IMG/VR virus record: IMGVR_UViG_3300010885_026897
Location: 1 to 29,215 of that record
Length of the DNA: 29,215 bases
Strand: one strand, 5' to 3'
From: a virus
Made by a program: the position numbers and the translations under genes. The stretch's first letter is position 1. The number at the start of each line of letters is the position of its first letter. Shown piece by piece: positions 12,701-19,330 of this stretch. Under the pieces are notes generated by a model. That model had not been told where the DNA came from, made no database searches, and was given only the letters and a program-made list of their open reading frames with translations.

Positions 12701-15114
12701 AACGAAATTGGATTTTTATTACTAATTAATCGAGTTCCCCACTTTGCGGTTAACGGCAACTCACTAAGATTATTTGGACCAGATATAGTACCAACAAACT
12801 CTGGATCCCTGTTAATCATTGTTTCCACATGGTCAGTTAATTCACTAAGTGTAAATTGCCCAACAGGTCCGTTAAGAGGATTGTTTGTTAATCCTATAGG
12901 GGTTTCATATGTTCCATTATTGTTTGCGGGAAAAGAAGATACAACTTTAAATAATACTCTATCATTAATATTCAATATATCTGCAAAAATTACAAATAAA
13001 GATGTTCCGCTAATCTCTAAAGAAAAGTTTTTTATTTTCTTATCGTTAACAAAAATATCTATTGTTAAATTATTATTATAAGCATTAATTGGATTATCAA
13101 TACAATTAACTTCTATGTTGTTAGTTGTTTCTTTTATAACTTGAAATTGTAAAATGGGAATGTTATACTCAACAGCATCAGTCCAAACATTAAAATAGGT
13201 AGGGTTATTAGGATCTTGATTAGATTTTATATATGTAATAGACGAACTAATTGTTTTATTTTGGTCAGGATAAACAAACGATATAGATCCTGTAGAAAAA
13301 TAATTTGAAAATAGGTACGAACTTTCAGTGCCTATACTTAGGTATTTTAAAGGAAATCCTAAAATTAAATCGTTTGGTCCACTACCGATACTATATCCAA
13401 AAATCTTATTTCCAGAAAAAGAACTAGTATATAACTCGCCGCCATAACTATTTCCTTCATTATCGAATAGGTCATATAGGGGTGCTTGATTTTTAGAAAG
13501 TTTTTGTTGCCCAGATGTCCATACTGCTTTATAAAACCACCAAGTACTTCCTTTAAATGCAGTACCCCGTGTGATAACAACATTAGCACCTTCAAATGGA
13601 ATATTATCTTCAGTTTCTACTAAATTTATAACTCGTTCAACTGTAGGAATTCTAGAAGGACCACGTACTTTTTCTATTTCTACAAATGTAACTTCATATA
13701 TTCTACCCTTAACCAATGGATCAGTGTCAGCATTAAAAATTACCCTAAATCCTTCTTCTAGTACTATTCCGTCTACAACATATCCTGTTGATTTTTCAAC
13801 ATTTGAAAATACATCAGTAGTGGAATTATCTAAAAGATCTACATTCTTAATACCAGTATGCCCATGATTCCATAGTTGCATATCTGGTTTAAATTCTATA
13901 ATAGGGCGTTTAGCTCGAGAGTCGATCGGTAGAATAAACTCTTCATTATTATATTTTGCTGTGATTTCAAGTACATCACTATGAAACCATCTATTAAATC
14001 TAGACCAAGCATTTAAATCTTTGCTGGATCTGTTGATAACAATATATTCTGGTTGTATTGGAATATTTTTAAAATTATCAAATGGAAAGTTATCAAAATT
14101 TTCAGCATCAAAATTTACATCATATTCTGTTGCTATACTTTCTGGTGTTTCTAATAAACTAAACTCGACTAATTTTATTTTATCTCCAACTCCTTCAACA
14201 ATAAATTCTTTATCGTTATAAAATGAATTTAATATTTTTCCGCCAAATCTAATTTTTAATCCGTTTATTAAATCAATACCGTTACCTGATCTAAATTTTC
14301 TTTTACCAATTATTTCTTTCTCAACATCAATTGCACTATTTTCTTGTATTGTTTTAATAACAATTTGACCACCAATAATACTTTCATTATTAGAATTATA
14401 ATATAGTACGTCAGGTGTTTCATTATCAACGGAGAAAATAATTTGTCCAGCTTTTGTTCCGTTACCTAAAACATTTTTATCAAAAACATTATCTAATCCC
14501 GTAGCAGGAGTAGTCTTTAAATAAAATTTATAAGAACTATTAACGTTAAAGACATACGTAACACCTCTAAATAAAGTTAATTGAGGATCAGGTGTTAATC
14601 CATCCGGCGTAAACAAAAAGAAATTTTTATCTTCAGTATTTGTAACTGAATAAGTGCTAACTGTTTCTCTCTGAGGCCCTGTTATTAGAACAGTTCCTGG
14701 GCCAGTTGGCAACCAATAATATTGTCTAAAATTAACTAGTTTGTCCCACTCAACTTTTGGATCATAACTATAAAAATCACTTCTAAATACTCTATCTAAA
14801 TTATTAACATAACCGTTATGAAAAGAAATTTGGTTTATTAAATCATCATAGCCGTATATTTTAGAAATTTCTCTAGACAACGTTTTAATTACTAATCCTG
14901 GTTCTAATTGGTAATCATTTCGCAGTTTCTGTGATTGAGAAAGATAATTGTCAGTCTCTGGATTATAATTTTTACTTAATTTGCTTCCAATAAATCCGTC
15001 AATCCTATCTAATTTAGGAGTTTGAATTAATTGGTCAATAGTACCAGATAAAAATTTCTGATTTTTGTCTGTTCTATAATAAGCAGGTAATAGGTTAATT
15101 GAATTGCGATCCAT
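745..15114 (-). CDS. Giant multidomain virion structural protein, baseplate/tail associated (4789 residues)
   Basis: One uninterrupted frame. The ATG at 15114 lies 4 bases after the gp6-like stop, with an AGGGAG ribosome site 8 bases upstream. I recognise the N-terminus (LLPAYYRTDKNQKFL, then IDGFIGSKL) as the kind that opens the large structural protein next to gp6 in marine T4-like phages. Visible parts: cupredoxin-like domain about 155-255; Trp/Tyr-rich conserved blocks about 360-620 and 1030-1170 (HPWEMLGMTIKPAWWDDKYG near 1120); seven FG-GAP-like propeller blades about 2095-2705; Gly-Tyr beta motifs (NPGSGY) at about 2433, 3100, 3140, 3460 and 3500; a conserved block at about 3160-3400 ending EIKPYHTKIRNY; three tandem 73-residue repeats at about 3792-4020; a string of beta modules with V-NGK...DY at about 4140-4480. 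T4 has gp7, gp8, gp10 and gp11 after gp6, so this may take over wedge or peripheral baseplate roles (inference). No catalytic motif seen. Confidence 0.9.
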   Translation of the reverse strand: MDRNSINLLPAYYRTDKNQKFLSGTIDQLIQTPKLDRIDGFIGSKLSKNYNPETDNYLSQSQKLRNDYQLEPGLVIKTLSREISKIYGYDDLINQISFHNGYVNNLDRVFRSDFYSYDPKVEWDKLVNFRQYYWLPTGPGTVLITGPQRETVSTYSVTNTEDKNFFLFTPDGLTPDPQLTLFRGVTYVFNVNSSYKFYLKTTPATGLDNVFDKNVLGNGTKAGQIIFSVDNETPDVLYYNSNNESIIGGQIVIKTIQENSAIDVEKEIIGKRKFRSGNGIDLINGLKIRFGGKILNSFYNDKEFIVEGVGDKIKLVEFSLLETPESIATEYDVNFDAENFDNFPFDNFKNIPIQPEYIVINRSSKDLNAWSRFNRWFHSDVLEITAKYNNEEFILPIDSRAKRPIIEFKPDMQLWNHGHTGIKNVDLLDNSTTDVFSNVEKSTGYVVDGIVLEEGFRVIFNADTDPLVKGRIYEVTFVEIEKVRGPSRIPTVERVINLVETEDNIPFEGANVVITRGTAFKGSTWWFYKAVWTSGQQKLSKNQAPLYDLFDNEGNSYGGELYTSSFSGNKIFGYSIGSGPNDLILGFPLKYLSIGTESSYLFSNYFSTGSISFVYPDQNKTISSSITYIKSNQDPNNPTYFNVWTDAVEYNIPILQFQVIKETTNNIEVNCIDNPINAYNNNLTIDIFVNDKKIKNFSLEISGTSLFVIFADILNINDRVLFKVVSSFPANNNGTYETPIGLTNNPLNGPVGQFTLSELTDHVETMINRDPEFVGTISGPNNLSELPLTAKWGTRLISNKNPISFAHYFITNQSNSLIRAIEIAGEQYNQFKLNLIKVITNLEGDLSPIDALDIALTKINENKNITFPYLITDMVPYGTNKKIRTYVVTDRRNVDYSISEIHNPTAISNKAVIVYLNSEQLLIDIDYQFSKYESSITFIKELTKDDIIEIYEYNDTDGCYITPTPTKLGLYPKFEPMIYLDNSFANEAKNVIQGHDGSITVAFNDYRDLILIEYEKRIFNNIKTTYNPELLDINKILPNVFRDEAYSYTEVYNIVQGLFLKWVGFYGVNYETNRFYNIDNHKTYNYKSAIDYIFGKTMPGSWRAIYKYYFNTDRPNTHPWEMLGMTIKPAWWDDKYGPAPYTSGNLLLWEDLELGRIAGGDTPGINSLYARPGLSNIIPVDDSGNIVDPRNWASIGQNDAIFDTDQNWMFGDIGPAENTWRRSSNWPFAVQIILAVCDPSTYASTLFDTSRMQKNIAGQYTYGDDHIFLSPSNLLLHSDLNNTVRASGYSVYLIETNKQTNSNYVDILKSELSNGTFNLISKVGGFVSKDKLSIIIDSTQVGSYNPNPFLPPEDYSVHFNTSNPVKILSISGIIIEKLNGQFIIRGYDKQNLFFKINKIIRQVTDNTLSINNKTEDYVSWRPSNYYQRGQVVFYESNYYRVITTHNSLEEFNNKYYQLLSSLPSFGGLSVIKSTKFEDKETIVPYETPMSTLQEVYDFFLGYGNWLESQGFIFNQYNEDFKEIINWDFTGKEFLYWSTQNWADNSVITLSPFADSIQLSYADCVVDDILKNFYGYNLLRADGKSFSINNFSLSRVNGVFTLITNNTVEGFFFAKFYLVQKEHALIFNNTTIFSDIIYDIESGYRQRRIKLKGFRTADWHGDFISPGFIYDNATVTDWQKYIDYRAGDIVRYLEKYYSANFKIIGTDEFIFSNWTLLNNRPEPQLLPNFDYKINQFEDFYSLDIDNFDLGQQKMSQHLIGYTPRPYLYNIFPNAISQYKFYQGFIKEKGTINALSKLEKASLQNLQGKLEVNEEWAFRIGSFGSYSSFKQLELPLKENEFVENNQVVEFVKTLPDAPNSLISYITPLDLTITPSNYDPESFFKVIPSTFDDPGMVLSTAGYARADDVDYVIKDLSALLSIGDNQSIKEGEKFWIGFTSDDDWNVYRYTRQLVNITGVDFGSVPNTVKFITNRYHEVFEGDIISVTRLDIALNKIYRVTSVISPNSFEVESDITTIPSSITIGVVFKFISARYKTFDDLASYRYLADIQPGEIFWIDKTITDQWAVYKKQLNFALTEYSSPRDNAGQDYGYYISKQEGNDTVLISAPDYKDVTIGYGKIYVYTKKDNSLVPLVNCTLNEYLNEYRSVYDIAPYGVTSLYDETDDLIYATAPNASYVRMSPSTNSFRVAKGIYPEASYIEMGLVKISTLDRIRPFSEIPHIVLVNPEPQSKAKYGAGIFAERSTATKKLLVGAPGQDSNSGVVYRYTINITSSTKTYSNLTSYNTQGVGSGATFTVTKENEKYSVTMVSSGTNYTTATSTQSIVTIYGNQIGGAIPRNNLIIRVASIGTTGNIASFVSSGTSAIQTFDVTTSSQGTLNVDNLGEWVGEISVTPGNSSGFITGDDAVFSAPDLSWGVRATGQVYAVSGNLRKIEINNPGSGYLTTPSVSFPHGTLGSGSISITMAKTSEFGYKIAGNKDASIVAVGAPGWRFERGAIAVYTYDLNSDVYTFKHSILGNDTNWDKKLKDGDRLGAEITMSETGDYLFISSVTANDGRTRLGKVGVYAWNTTTSIFDFVQILDNPSREPGISFGHSISVNSTGTVLAITSRGDNLYTNITFDAGNTTFDSAACGFGEITNQSGTVYVYNRHYHKFILAQELFDSSVDEGSYYGQNVAVTNNEILVGSPGSIRNGIDYGSIYIWNEIDRNSDTWDIHREQTDIVDISKFNQITTVNLLDQSVVDYIDLYDPVKGRIPGLADQEIRYKTRFDPAIYSIGTVDVAINIDSKWTTNQVGELWWDISTVKYVWYEQGEPSYRKNTWGQIFPGSSIDVYEWVESIYTPSQWASMADTNEGLTLGISGQPKFSNDTVYSSKILYDRNTNLSTTYYYFWVKSKTITPNVPDRRISAYEVAQIIEDPKSYGLRYMAPISKNSLMLTNFKSSLIGDRVHLNISYDNILTNINKHTEWLLIQENSEDTTPNEFLETKLIDSLLGKDKLGNIVPDPKLPTRLKYGIEIRPRQSMFVNKREALRNLFEYTNSVLQKTLITGVVDFSILNFKDPIPDILDGEYDQIIEDIEALNIISTRQLKTAELSCQIENGKIISFNIENTGYGYVNPPSVTILNDLSGAKLKTIIDEDGRIINVEIINPGYGFISPPVLRVRPYVVITQIDPDYPTKWSKYVWLAPSWERIQIQKFDTTKYWKYLDWKSDAYNKFKPLSATVDEIYGLDTLDLIEGEYVKVNNPGDNRYIILMKTSATANGTFNKEYDIVYSENGTIQFLDSVWNTSAGQIGFDQETTFDQISFDETAEVELLNILTAIKQDIFTGPRRIYWNKFFFKAVKYAMSEQKFLDWTFKTSFINVKNMAGILDQRTVYKFQNSNWYEDYLKEIKPYHTKIRNYQVNYEIGKGTDAFEPTNTFSTDFDLPVIYNRSIKRFITLDKTSNQISQYPFKSWLDNHTYSVVAVTLASGGLGYRTPPNVEIISAQGDTGSGATAKAYIALGKITEIEIINPGSGYTMQPTVIISGGGNSTITHAIAYPILKNLFYSTDISKSYNTVRSLSNKLKFDRISTKRKIGPTAYSFSTTTNGSSYIYQLPWASTLDKKDIEVRLDDILVLFTDYNIILYKELDGGYHKLKSKISLNFVPTKEQVLTVTYAKNMHLFTAGERIEDFYNPGYGMPGKDLAQLMYGAEYPGVRVDTVPFRDTSGWDAIDTGFSENGWDSNVVTTYNATTVTSYAGTGSESVSVASVTGILRGQTITIRDTLPRSVLVDSVNLSTATYTNIVPITTQTYDISVIGVTTYYAVTATSRVGTGAEFDVIRNAGLYSVAIVNSGTGYLLSTTMTIHGNVLGGVDGDNNIIVRVTGTGTNFNVNSFTSTGVSLISSPAIFRINRTEGTYLTDILNTGSNYTTDTVFSIPGSQLGGTKNNNLVISVTSVNTSGEVISFNTVGTATAGSGSIFEVVRNNGAYSTTMINSGTGYNSTVQAGTRLTVYGNQLGGIRGTNDLTITVLTTGTTGKIVSYAVTGTALSPIIYFNAPSLDEIKPGFMASAYNFITIDPDVDTSIDGGNLNYSNALGFGAADIILDGDKFVTPDTSYAPEEVVPGQIQESVGINVFTRAQQGSPIIVSQQYPIENTGTTIIVPLNYQPGNTASIMVNFNGKMLSQGTDYTLDIVHSQLLFPAQQQLGTLGITILGVGGNQFLGSKSIQTYGTSTVVIDSTALIEDIKSVYVTVNGIAITTSTITSPNYTLTKISNRNKRGRITVNNMSTGSNIVQTWFFKGAYKGYSEVKEQIIIGDGVTKSYNLIQPPGTVGPYHAQVIVEVDGLRLVPPDTIYYSITNDQTVFNIDPEGIYILGRFTLSLLEIHVNGKRIRNGIDFVLDQPNNTVIFNSGFLKNGDAMAITTLIGHEYEVKNDKLVLAKAPALSSTLKITTYTNHDSSFIRTETYKAHSSGLYVMSRPIMDISYVWVSINKKPLINKIDYTLADSNTIRIDKDYEFNSSDIITIMSFSDITASLFVGYRMFKDMLGRTHYKRFSEKRVTFLNQELKITDTEISVVNADLLQNPTPKYPGVILVSGERIEYLTKDGNTLKNIKRSTLGTGGALVYPTGTAVVDQGRSQTIPFNEISQTWSTTTNYSTNTTFVLSGLTFNDSTSTQNQVRVYYGGRLLNKNETIVHNNIASYDSDVDTDYVYDPEYTILTTATTSSYILSLREDIPKISQNAKLLVISDKSSSWYTRYGESLVLNDSIQAKFLLAEPSGLSLQSYESLATFNEPEDFLIFLETDQKLTTEEDDPLEGM
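3055..3741 (-). repeat. Three tandem ~73-residue beta repeats in the giant protein (fourth copy at about 8041-8310)
   Basis: The protein repeat has the pattern Y-S-V/T-x-I/M-V/I-N-S-G-T-G-Y, then a hydrophobic strand, G-N/S-x-L-G-G, N-N/D-L/I-x-I-x-V and S-F/Y-x-x-x-G-T. GNVLGG, GSQLGG and GNQLGG sit at about 3597, 3379 and 3155, a spacing near 73-75 codons. A fourth member with GNQIGG lies about 1500 residues away, inside the propeller region. The DNA copies have diverged clearly, so this is an old protein repeat and not a recent duplication. Confidence 0.8.
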
Positions 15115-15118
15115 CTAA

Positions 15119-18100
15119 TTAACTCCCTGCCATGATTGATGTAGTAGCTTTTAACTCGGATGCAGTTAGAGCTGAGATAATTTCAATATCATCAACAGTT
15201 GCGCCATTAATAAAAATTTCATTACTTTGCGATGTTATTTCATATAGTGTGCCAAAACTCTTATTAATTTTAGGAACAATGACAAAATTAGTAATGTCCG
15301 GTGTTAATTTATTCATAACATATGTACTAAGCTCACTAAAATTAAATGTTTGACCAAATTCCCAATTCTCTACTGAGAAAAATTCATTAATAGATAAAAG
15401 GATCCTAGTTTTGAGATCGTTATCGCTAGTAGTCCTAGATGAATTTCTAACTGCTTTAAATGTTGCCTGTAACTCAGTTACTGCAACATTTCCAAATAAC
15501 ACTTTATATTTTGTAGGTTGAAATATTATTTCATCACTAATACTTTTAATAGGTGATAGTCCCGGCATAAAACTTTCTTCTAGTAATTGACTTGTTGGAG
15601 GTAATGGCTCTTCACCAGTTCTTGTAGATAACCATTTTCTAAATTCAGTATCGTAAGATTTTGTTAAGATATAAATTTCAATAATATTTGTTTTGCTTGG
15701 ATCTATTCGGCGTTCTTGTCCACTATTATGTAAGTAATGAAACTTAATATTTTTTCTGCCATATCTAGCAATGTAATCAGGTTCTAATACAAAATCTTGT
15801 TCAGCCGTTGACCAACTTTTAATTACATCGATGTTTTTATTATAAAAATAAAATAATTGACCGTTGGTAGGAATAATATTAACTTCAAGAGGAGAAGGAT
15901 ATGCAGAAATAAGATTGTCTGGTGCTAACGAATATTCTTGTCCGTCAGATGTTAATTTAAAATATAAAAATTTATCATTATATCCTGTTTGGTCACTTAG
16001 TGCATCTGGAGATGCTACTATAGTAAATGAGTCTGGGTCATCAATTTGACCGTCATCATCTGCATCAAAAAAACTAACTTTAACTTTTTTAGGATTAATA
16101 TATCCATCTGTTTCTATAATCGCACTATCAATTTGCCACTGAATATCTTTTCCTAATGTAATAAATTGATCAACAGATGATTCATAAAATTTGTATTCTT
16201 TATCAACTAATGCTGGAATATTTGACAATACAAAAGTAACAATACTATTTGTAGTAATTGTAGAAAACACTCCCGGAGTTATTGTAATTGAATTGCTATT
16301 AGTTGAAATGTTAGTTACTAATCCTACTCCATTTACAATAGAAGGATGTACGGCCATAGAATTATTTCTTACAATACCGCTCAAAGATGATAAAACTAAT
16401 GTAGTCCCAGTTGATACTTGAGTTTTTAATGTTTTTGTTAGCATTGCATTTGCCACTGTTGCTGTTGATGTAGCAACTAGTACTGTGGGATGAGCTTCTA
16501 CAACAGGGTTAACTGAAAGAACATCTATTCTATCTTTAATTAATAAATTATTAACAAAATCAAAATTCTTTTTATTTTTATCTACAAAAAACGATGTTTG
16601 TTCTTCACTTTCAAATATATATTCTAAAACTCTATATCTAACTTTATAATTTCGGCCAGTCCATTCAAAGGCAACTAACCAACTATTATCTTTACCAATA
16701 TTAGTTACATCCTTTTGATACGACAAACTAAAAGAATTTTTAAGATCAAGATTACTATCAGTTATAATATACCAAGATCTAGTTAAAGAATCAAATGCAA
16801 TACCTAAGTTTCTTTTACTTAAACAAATATTAGTAATTTCTGATTCTAAACCCTTACTAATAACATTAGCAAATCTAGGAATTACCTCAACAGGTACAGC
16901 TCGAGATGGTAAGTTTCCTGTTATAGTGATAGGGCCTTGGCCATCTTCTAATAGTCCTAATCCAGTATTAGATCCATCGCCTACAATTTTAACAACTTTA
17001 GTCCATTTGTAGGTCCGTGTAGTTGCATCCAACTGAGTTGTTAGTGTACCGTTTGGTAAGAAATAATATCCGTCCGGCGGTGTAAATTTTATTAATGCTC
17101 CCGGACTAAGATACTTTAATGTATTTCCAGAAAACTCTCCCACACTTGATGGGCCTGAAAAATTTGAAAAATAACCTTTAGATTCGTTTGGAAGTTTTTG
17201 TGCCTGTGTCCATTTGAAATATTCTGACAATGTTTCAATCCGAGGATATTTGGAAAAATAAAAGTTCCGCATATCTTCAGAATCAATAATACTACCAAGT
17301 TGATTTCGTATGGTTCCTAAAATATCATTAGCGTTAATAAAATTAAATTCAAAGTTATATTCTTTTTCTTGTCTGTACAATAATCCATCATCAGCAAAAA
17401 TATTTGTACTACTATATTTTCCACTAGCATCAGATAGATCATAAAATTTACTAATGCCGCTTGAGATTCTATTTAAACTTTTAATTTTTAAAATGTCACT
17501 GCTAACTGCTAACGGTGCAATATTATAGTCCTCAGCAGTCACCATTCTATTTTGAACATAGAAATTCTGTGGAGCATTTTGTTTAATACTATCATTAGTT
17601 TCAGTGGTCAAAGAATTGCTTGATGTTACTTGTAAACTTACAGTCAATGATAATGTATGTGTTTGTCCTTGTTTATTTTTGTAAGGAATGTTAATGCCAA
17701 TATTTGACAATTGCTCTGGTTTAATAATATAACTTAATCCGTTACTTTGTCTATAGTATAATTTAAACTGCCCTTTAGGAAAATCTCCAAAGCTGCCGTC
17801 GGCAAAACTTAAATCAATTTGATCGTTTTCTCTAGTTAAAACAGAATAAATTTTTCTAATTTTATTGTTTAAACTATTATATATAATATTATTTCCAACA
17901 AGATCAGACACTTTTGTCCAAAGTGAGTCGTGTTTTCCGGCGGTATTAAGTTGCCATAACCAAACGTCAGTATCATTTATATCGGGTGCATTAATGCCGA
18001 TTAACATATTTGCAGATGGGTTATCAATGTTAAATGTTGTGGCTGCAATTGAGCCTTGTCTAAAATGTACAAAAAATCCAGTATTACTTGAACTGTTACC

Positions 18101-18832
18101 TTGATTATCGTTTTTATATAAAAAACTAAATTGATTTTCTGGAAGAGGAGCCTCTTCATATATAACGCCAGATGAATCAAATGCAGACGATACAATTTCA
18201 AAATTCATAGAAATGCCGCCAACGTTTCCAGTAAATCCATATATCGGCACATCTGTATTATTACTTGCAATTCTATATTGTTGAGTTTCTACTCCGCTAA
18301 TTATAGATTTATTATAAGGTTTGCCAAACACAAACTCTCCGGGCATTGAACTGCTTAAAATATTTAAAAATTGCTGATACCAGTTATTATTAGTAGGATC
18401 ATTCCACGAAACTGTACCGTTTGCAAGATTTATTCCATTATCGTCAAACACATTATCTGTAGTAGATACTGAAAGAATTTTTAAAAAGCCTCTCGATGGA
18501 ACTGTACGTTTAGAATTATAATTGATCAATCGAGCTAATCGTAATACACTTTCTCTTCGTTCTGCTGTTTCTAAAAAGTTTTCACGGGCATTTAAATCAA
18601 TACGGAAACTTAGATTTTGCCCAAGATATGCTATAAGATCAATTAACGCAATATATTCACTACTATCAATAAAATCGTTGAAATCTTCAGGATAATTTTC
18701 CTGAAGATAAGCAATCATTGTACGACGAAGTGTTTCAAAATCATAACTTTTAAAGTCAGCATTACGAAAACTTTGATATAGTTTCTTCCAATCTTCTGCG
18801 ACTAATAATTTGTTTGTTGTGGATGGGATCAT
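15119..18832 (-). CDS. 6: Baseplate wedge protein gp6-like (baseplate J family), enlarged
   Basis: 1237 residues; T4 gp6 is about 660. In T4, gp6 dimers form the ring that joins the six wedges around the hub. The N-terminus (residues 1-120, with FNDFIDSSEYIALIDLIAYLGQ and RRESVLRLARLINY) and the C-terminus (about 1064-1237, with the segment around LLSINEFFSVENWEFGQ and SNEIFINGATVDDIEII) match the gp6 pattern well. A baseplate-J-like middle is visible at about 334-435 (LSFADGSFGDFPKG, NRMVTAEDYNIAP). Between about 490 and 1060 there is additional beta-rich sequence with no T4 counterpart I recognise. The ATG at 18832 lacks a clear ribosome site but lies 24 bases below a TAAATA box. The gene stops 4 bases before the giant structural gene. 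Confidence 0.9.
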   Translation of the reverse strand: MIPSTTNKLLVAEDWKKLYQSFRNADFKSYDFETLRRTMIAYLQENYPEDFNDFIDSSEYIALIDLIAYLGQNLSFRIDLNARENFLETAERRESVLRLARLINYNSKRTVPSRGFLKILSVSTTDNVFDDNGINLANGTVSWNDPTNNNWYQQFLNILSSSMPGEFVFGKPYNKSIISGVETQQYRIASNNTDVPIYGFTGNVGGISMNFEIVSSAFDSSGVIYEEAPLPENQFSFLYKNDNQGNSSSNTGFFVHFRQGSIAATTFNIDNPSANMLIGINAPDINDTDVWLWQLNTAGKHDSLWTKVSDLVGNNIIYNSLNNKIRKIYSVLTRENDQIDLSFADGSFGDFPKGQFKLYYRQSNGLSYIIKPEQLSNIGINIPYKNKQGQTHTLSLTVSLQVTSSNSLTTETNDSIKQNAPQNFYVQNRMVTAEDYNIAPLAVSSDILKIKSLNRISSGISKFYDLSDASGKYSSTNIFADDGLLYRQEKEYNFEFNFINANDILGTIRNQLGSIIDSEDMRNFYFSKYPRIETLSEYFKWTQAQKLPNESKGYFSNFSGPSSVGEFSGNTLKYLSPGALIKFTPPDGYYFLPNGTLTTQLDATTRTYKWTKVVKIVGDGSNTGLGLLEDGQGPITITGNLPSRAVPVEVIPRFANVISKGLESEITNICLSKRNLGIAFDSLTRSWYIITDSNLDLKNSFSLSYQKDVTNIGKDNSWLVAFEWTGRNYKVRYRVLEYIFESEEQTSFFVDKNKKNFDFVNNLLIKDRIDVLSVNPVVEAHPTVLVATSTATVANAMLTKTLKTQVSTGTTLVLSSLSGIVRNNSMAVHPSIVNGVGLVTNISTNSNSITITPGVFSTITTNSIVTFVLSNIPALVDKEYKFYESSVDQFITLGKDIQWQIDSAIIETDGYINPKKVKVSFFDADDDGQIDDPDSFTIVASPDALSDQTGYNDKFLYFKLTSDGQEYSLAPDNLISAYPSPLEVNIIPTNGQLFYFYNKNIDVIKSWSTAEQDFVLEPDYIARYGRKNIKFHYLHNSGQERRIDPSKTNIIEIYILTKSYDTEFRKWLSTRTGEEPLPPTSQLLEESFMPGLSPIKSISDEIIFQPTKYKVLFGNVAVTELQATFKAVRNSSRTTSDNDLKTRILLSINEFFSVENWEFGQTFNFSELSTYVMNKLTPDITNFVIVPKINKSFGTLYEITSQSNEIFINGATVDDIEIISALTASELKATTSIMAGS

Positions 18833-18856
18833 AGTTATAGGGCCATTTTGATAACG

Positions 18857-18864
18857 TATTTATT
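18857..18864 (-). promoter_or_regulatory. Candidate T4-type late promoter box before gp6
   Basis: On the minus strand this reads AATAAATA, 7 of 8 bases of the T4 late consensus TATAAATA. It lies in the only longer gap (52 bases) of the baseplate operon, between the gp25 stop and the gp6 start. It would put transcription start about 15-18 bases before the ATG. In AT-rich DNA such a match can be chance, so confidence rests mainly on position. Confidence 0.42.
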
Positions 18865-18884
18865 TAAAAAATTAAGTGGCCATA

Positions 18885-19322
18885 TTATACCGAGGCGATC
18901 CCCACGGCTTTATCAAACGATATTTTTATATTGCCAGATTGATCTGTTCCTACATATTCTAAGGTGATCTCTAGTAACATTCCATATTCTTGTTCAATAA
19001 TATTAATTAAGGTAGCATTAACTCTTGGATCTTTTGATATAATTTTAACAACATCTTGTCCGATCTGTGATTTTGTTTCATCTGTGAAAGGTTCATAGAG
19101 TAAATCCCAAATTGAAGTTCCGAACGAAGGATTCATTACCCTTTCGTTTTTTCTAACAGAAAAATTATTAATTATATCTTGTTTAATCAACTCAAAGTCG
19201 TAGATCTTTGAAGTGTTTAATGTGTTACTAACAGTACTAAAACCTTTATAAAACTGACTACGTTTTATAGTATGTTCTTGTTTATATTTTGTTGGATTAA
19301 TTTCTAAATTCTTGTAAGCCAT
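18885..19322 (-). CDS. 25: Baseplate wedge subunit gp25-like
   Basis: 145 residues, close to T4 gp25 (132). Gp25 sits at the inner wedge next to gp6 and gp53 and nucleates sheath assembly. The core signature is clear at about residues 55-80: N-F-S-V-R-K-N-E-R-V-M-N-P-S-F-G-T-S-I-W-D-L-L-Y-E-P-F (the gp25/GPW ER...P.FG motif), followed by the helix that usually leads to a 'DPRV' segment (here KDPRVN, near 98) and a C-terminal beta part. The gene begins 8 bases after the gp5-like stop and is followed by a 52-base gap before gp6. Confidence 0.9.
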   Translation of the reverse strand: MAYKNLEINPTKYKQEHTIKRSQFYKGFSTVSNTLNTSKIYDFELIKQDIINNFSVRKNERVMNPSFGTSIWDLLYEPFTDETKSQIGQDVVKIISKDPRVNATLINIIEQEYGMLLEITLEYVGTDQSGNIKISFDKAVGIASV

Positions 19323-19330
19323 GGTAGTAT

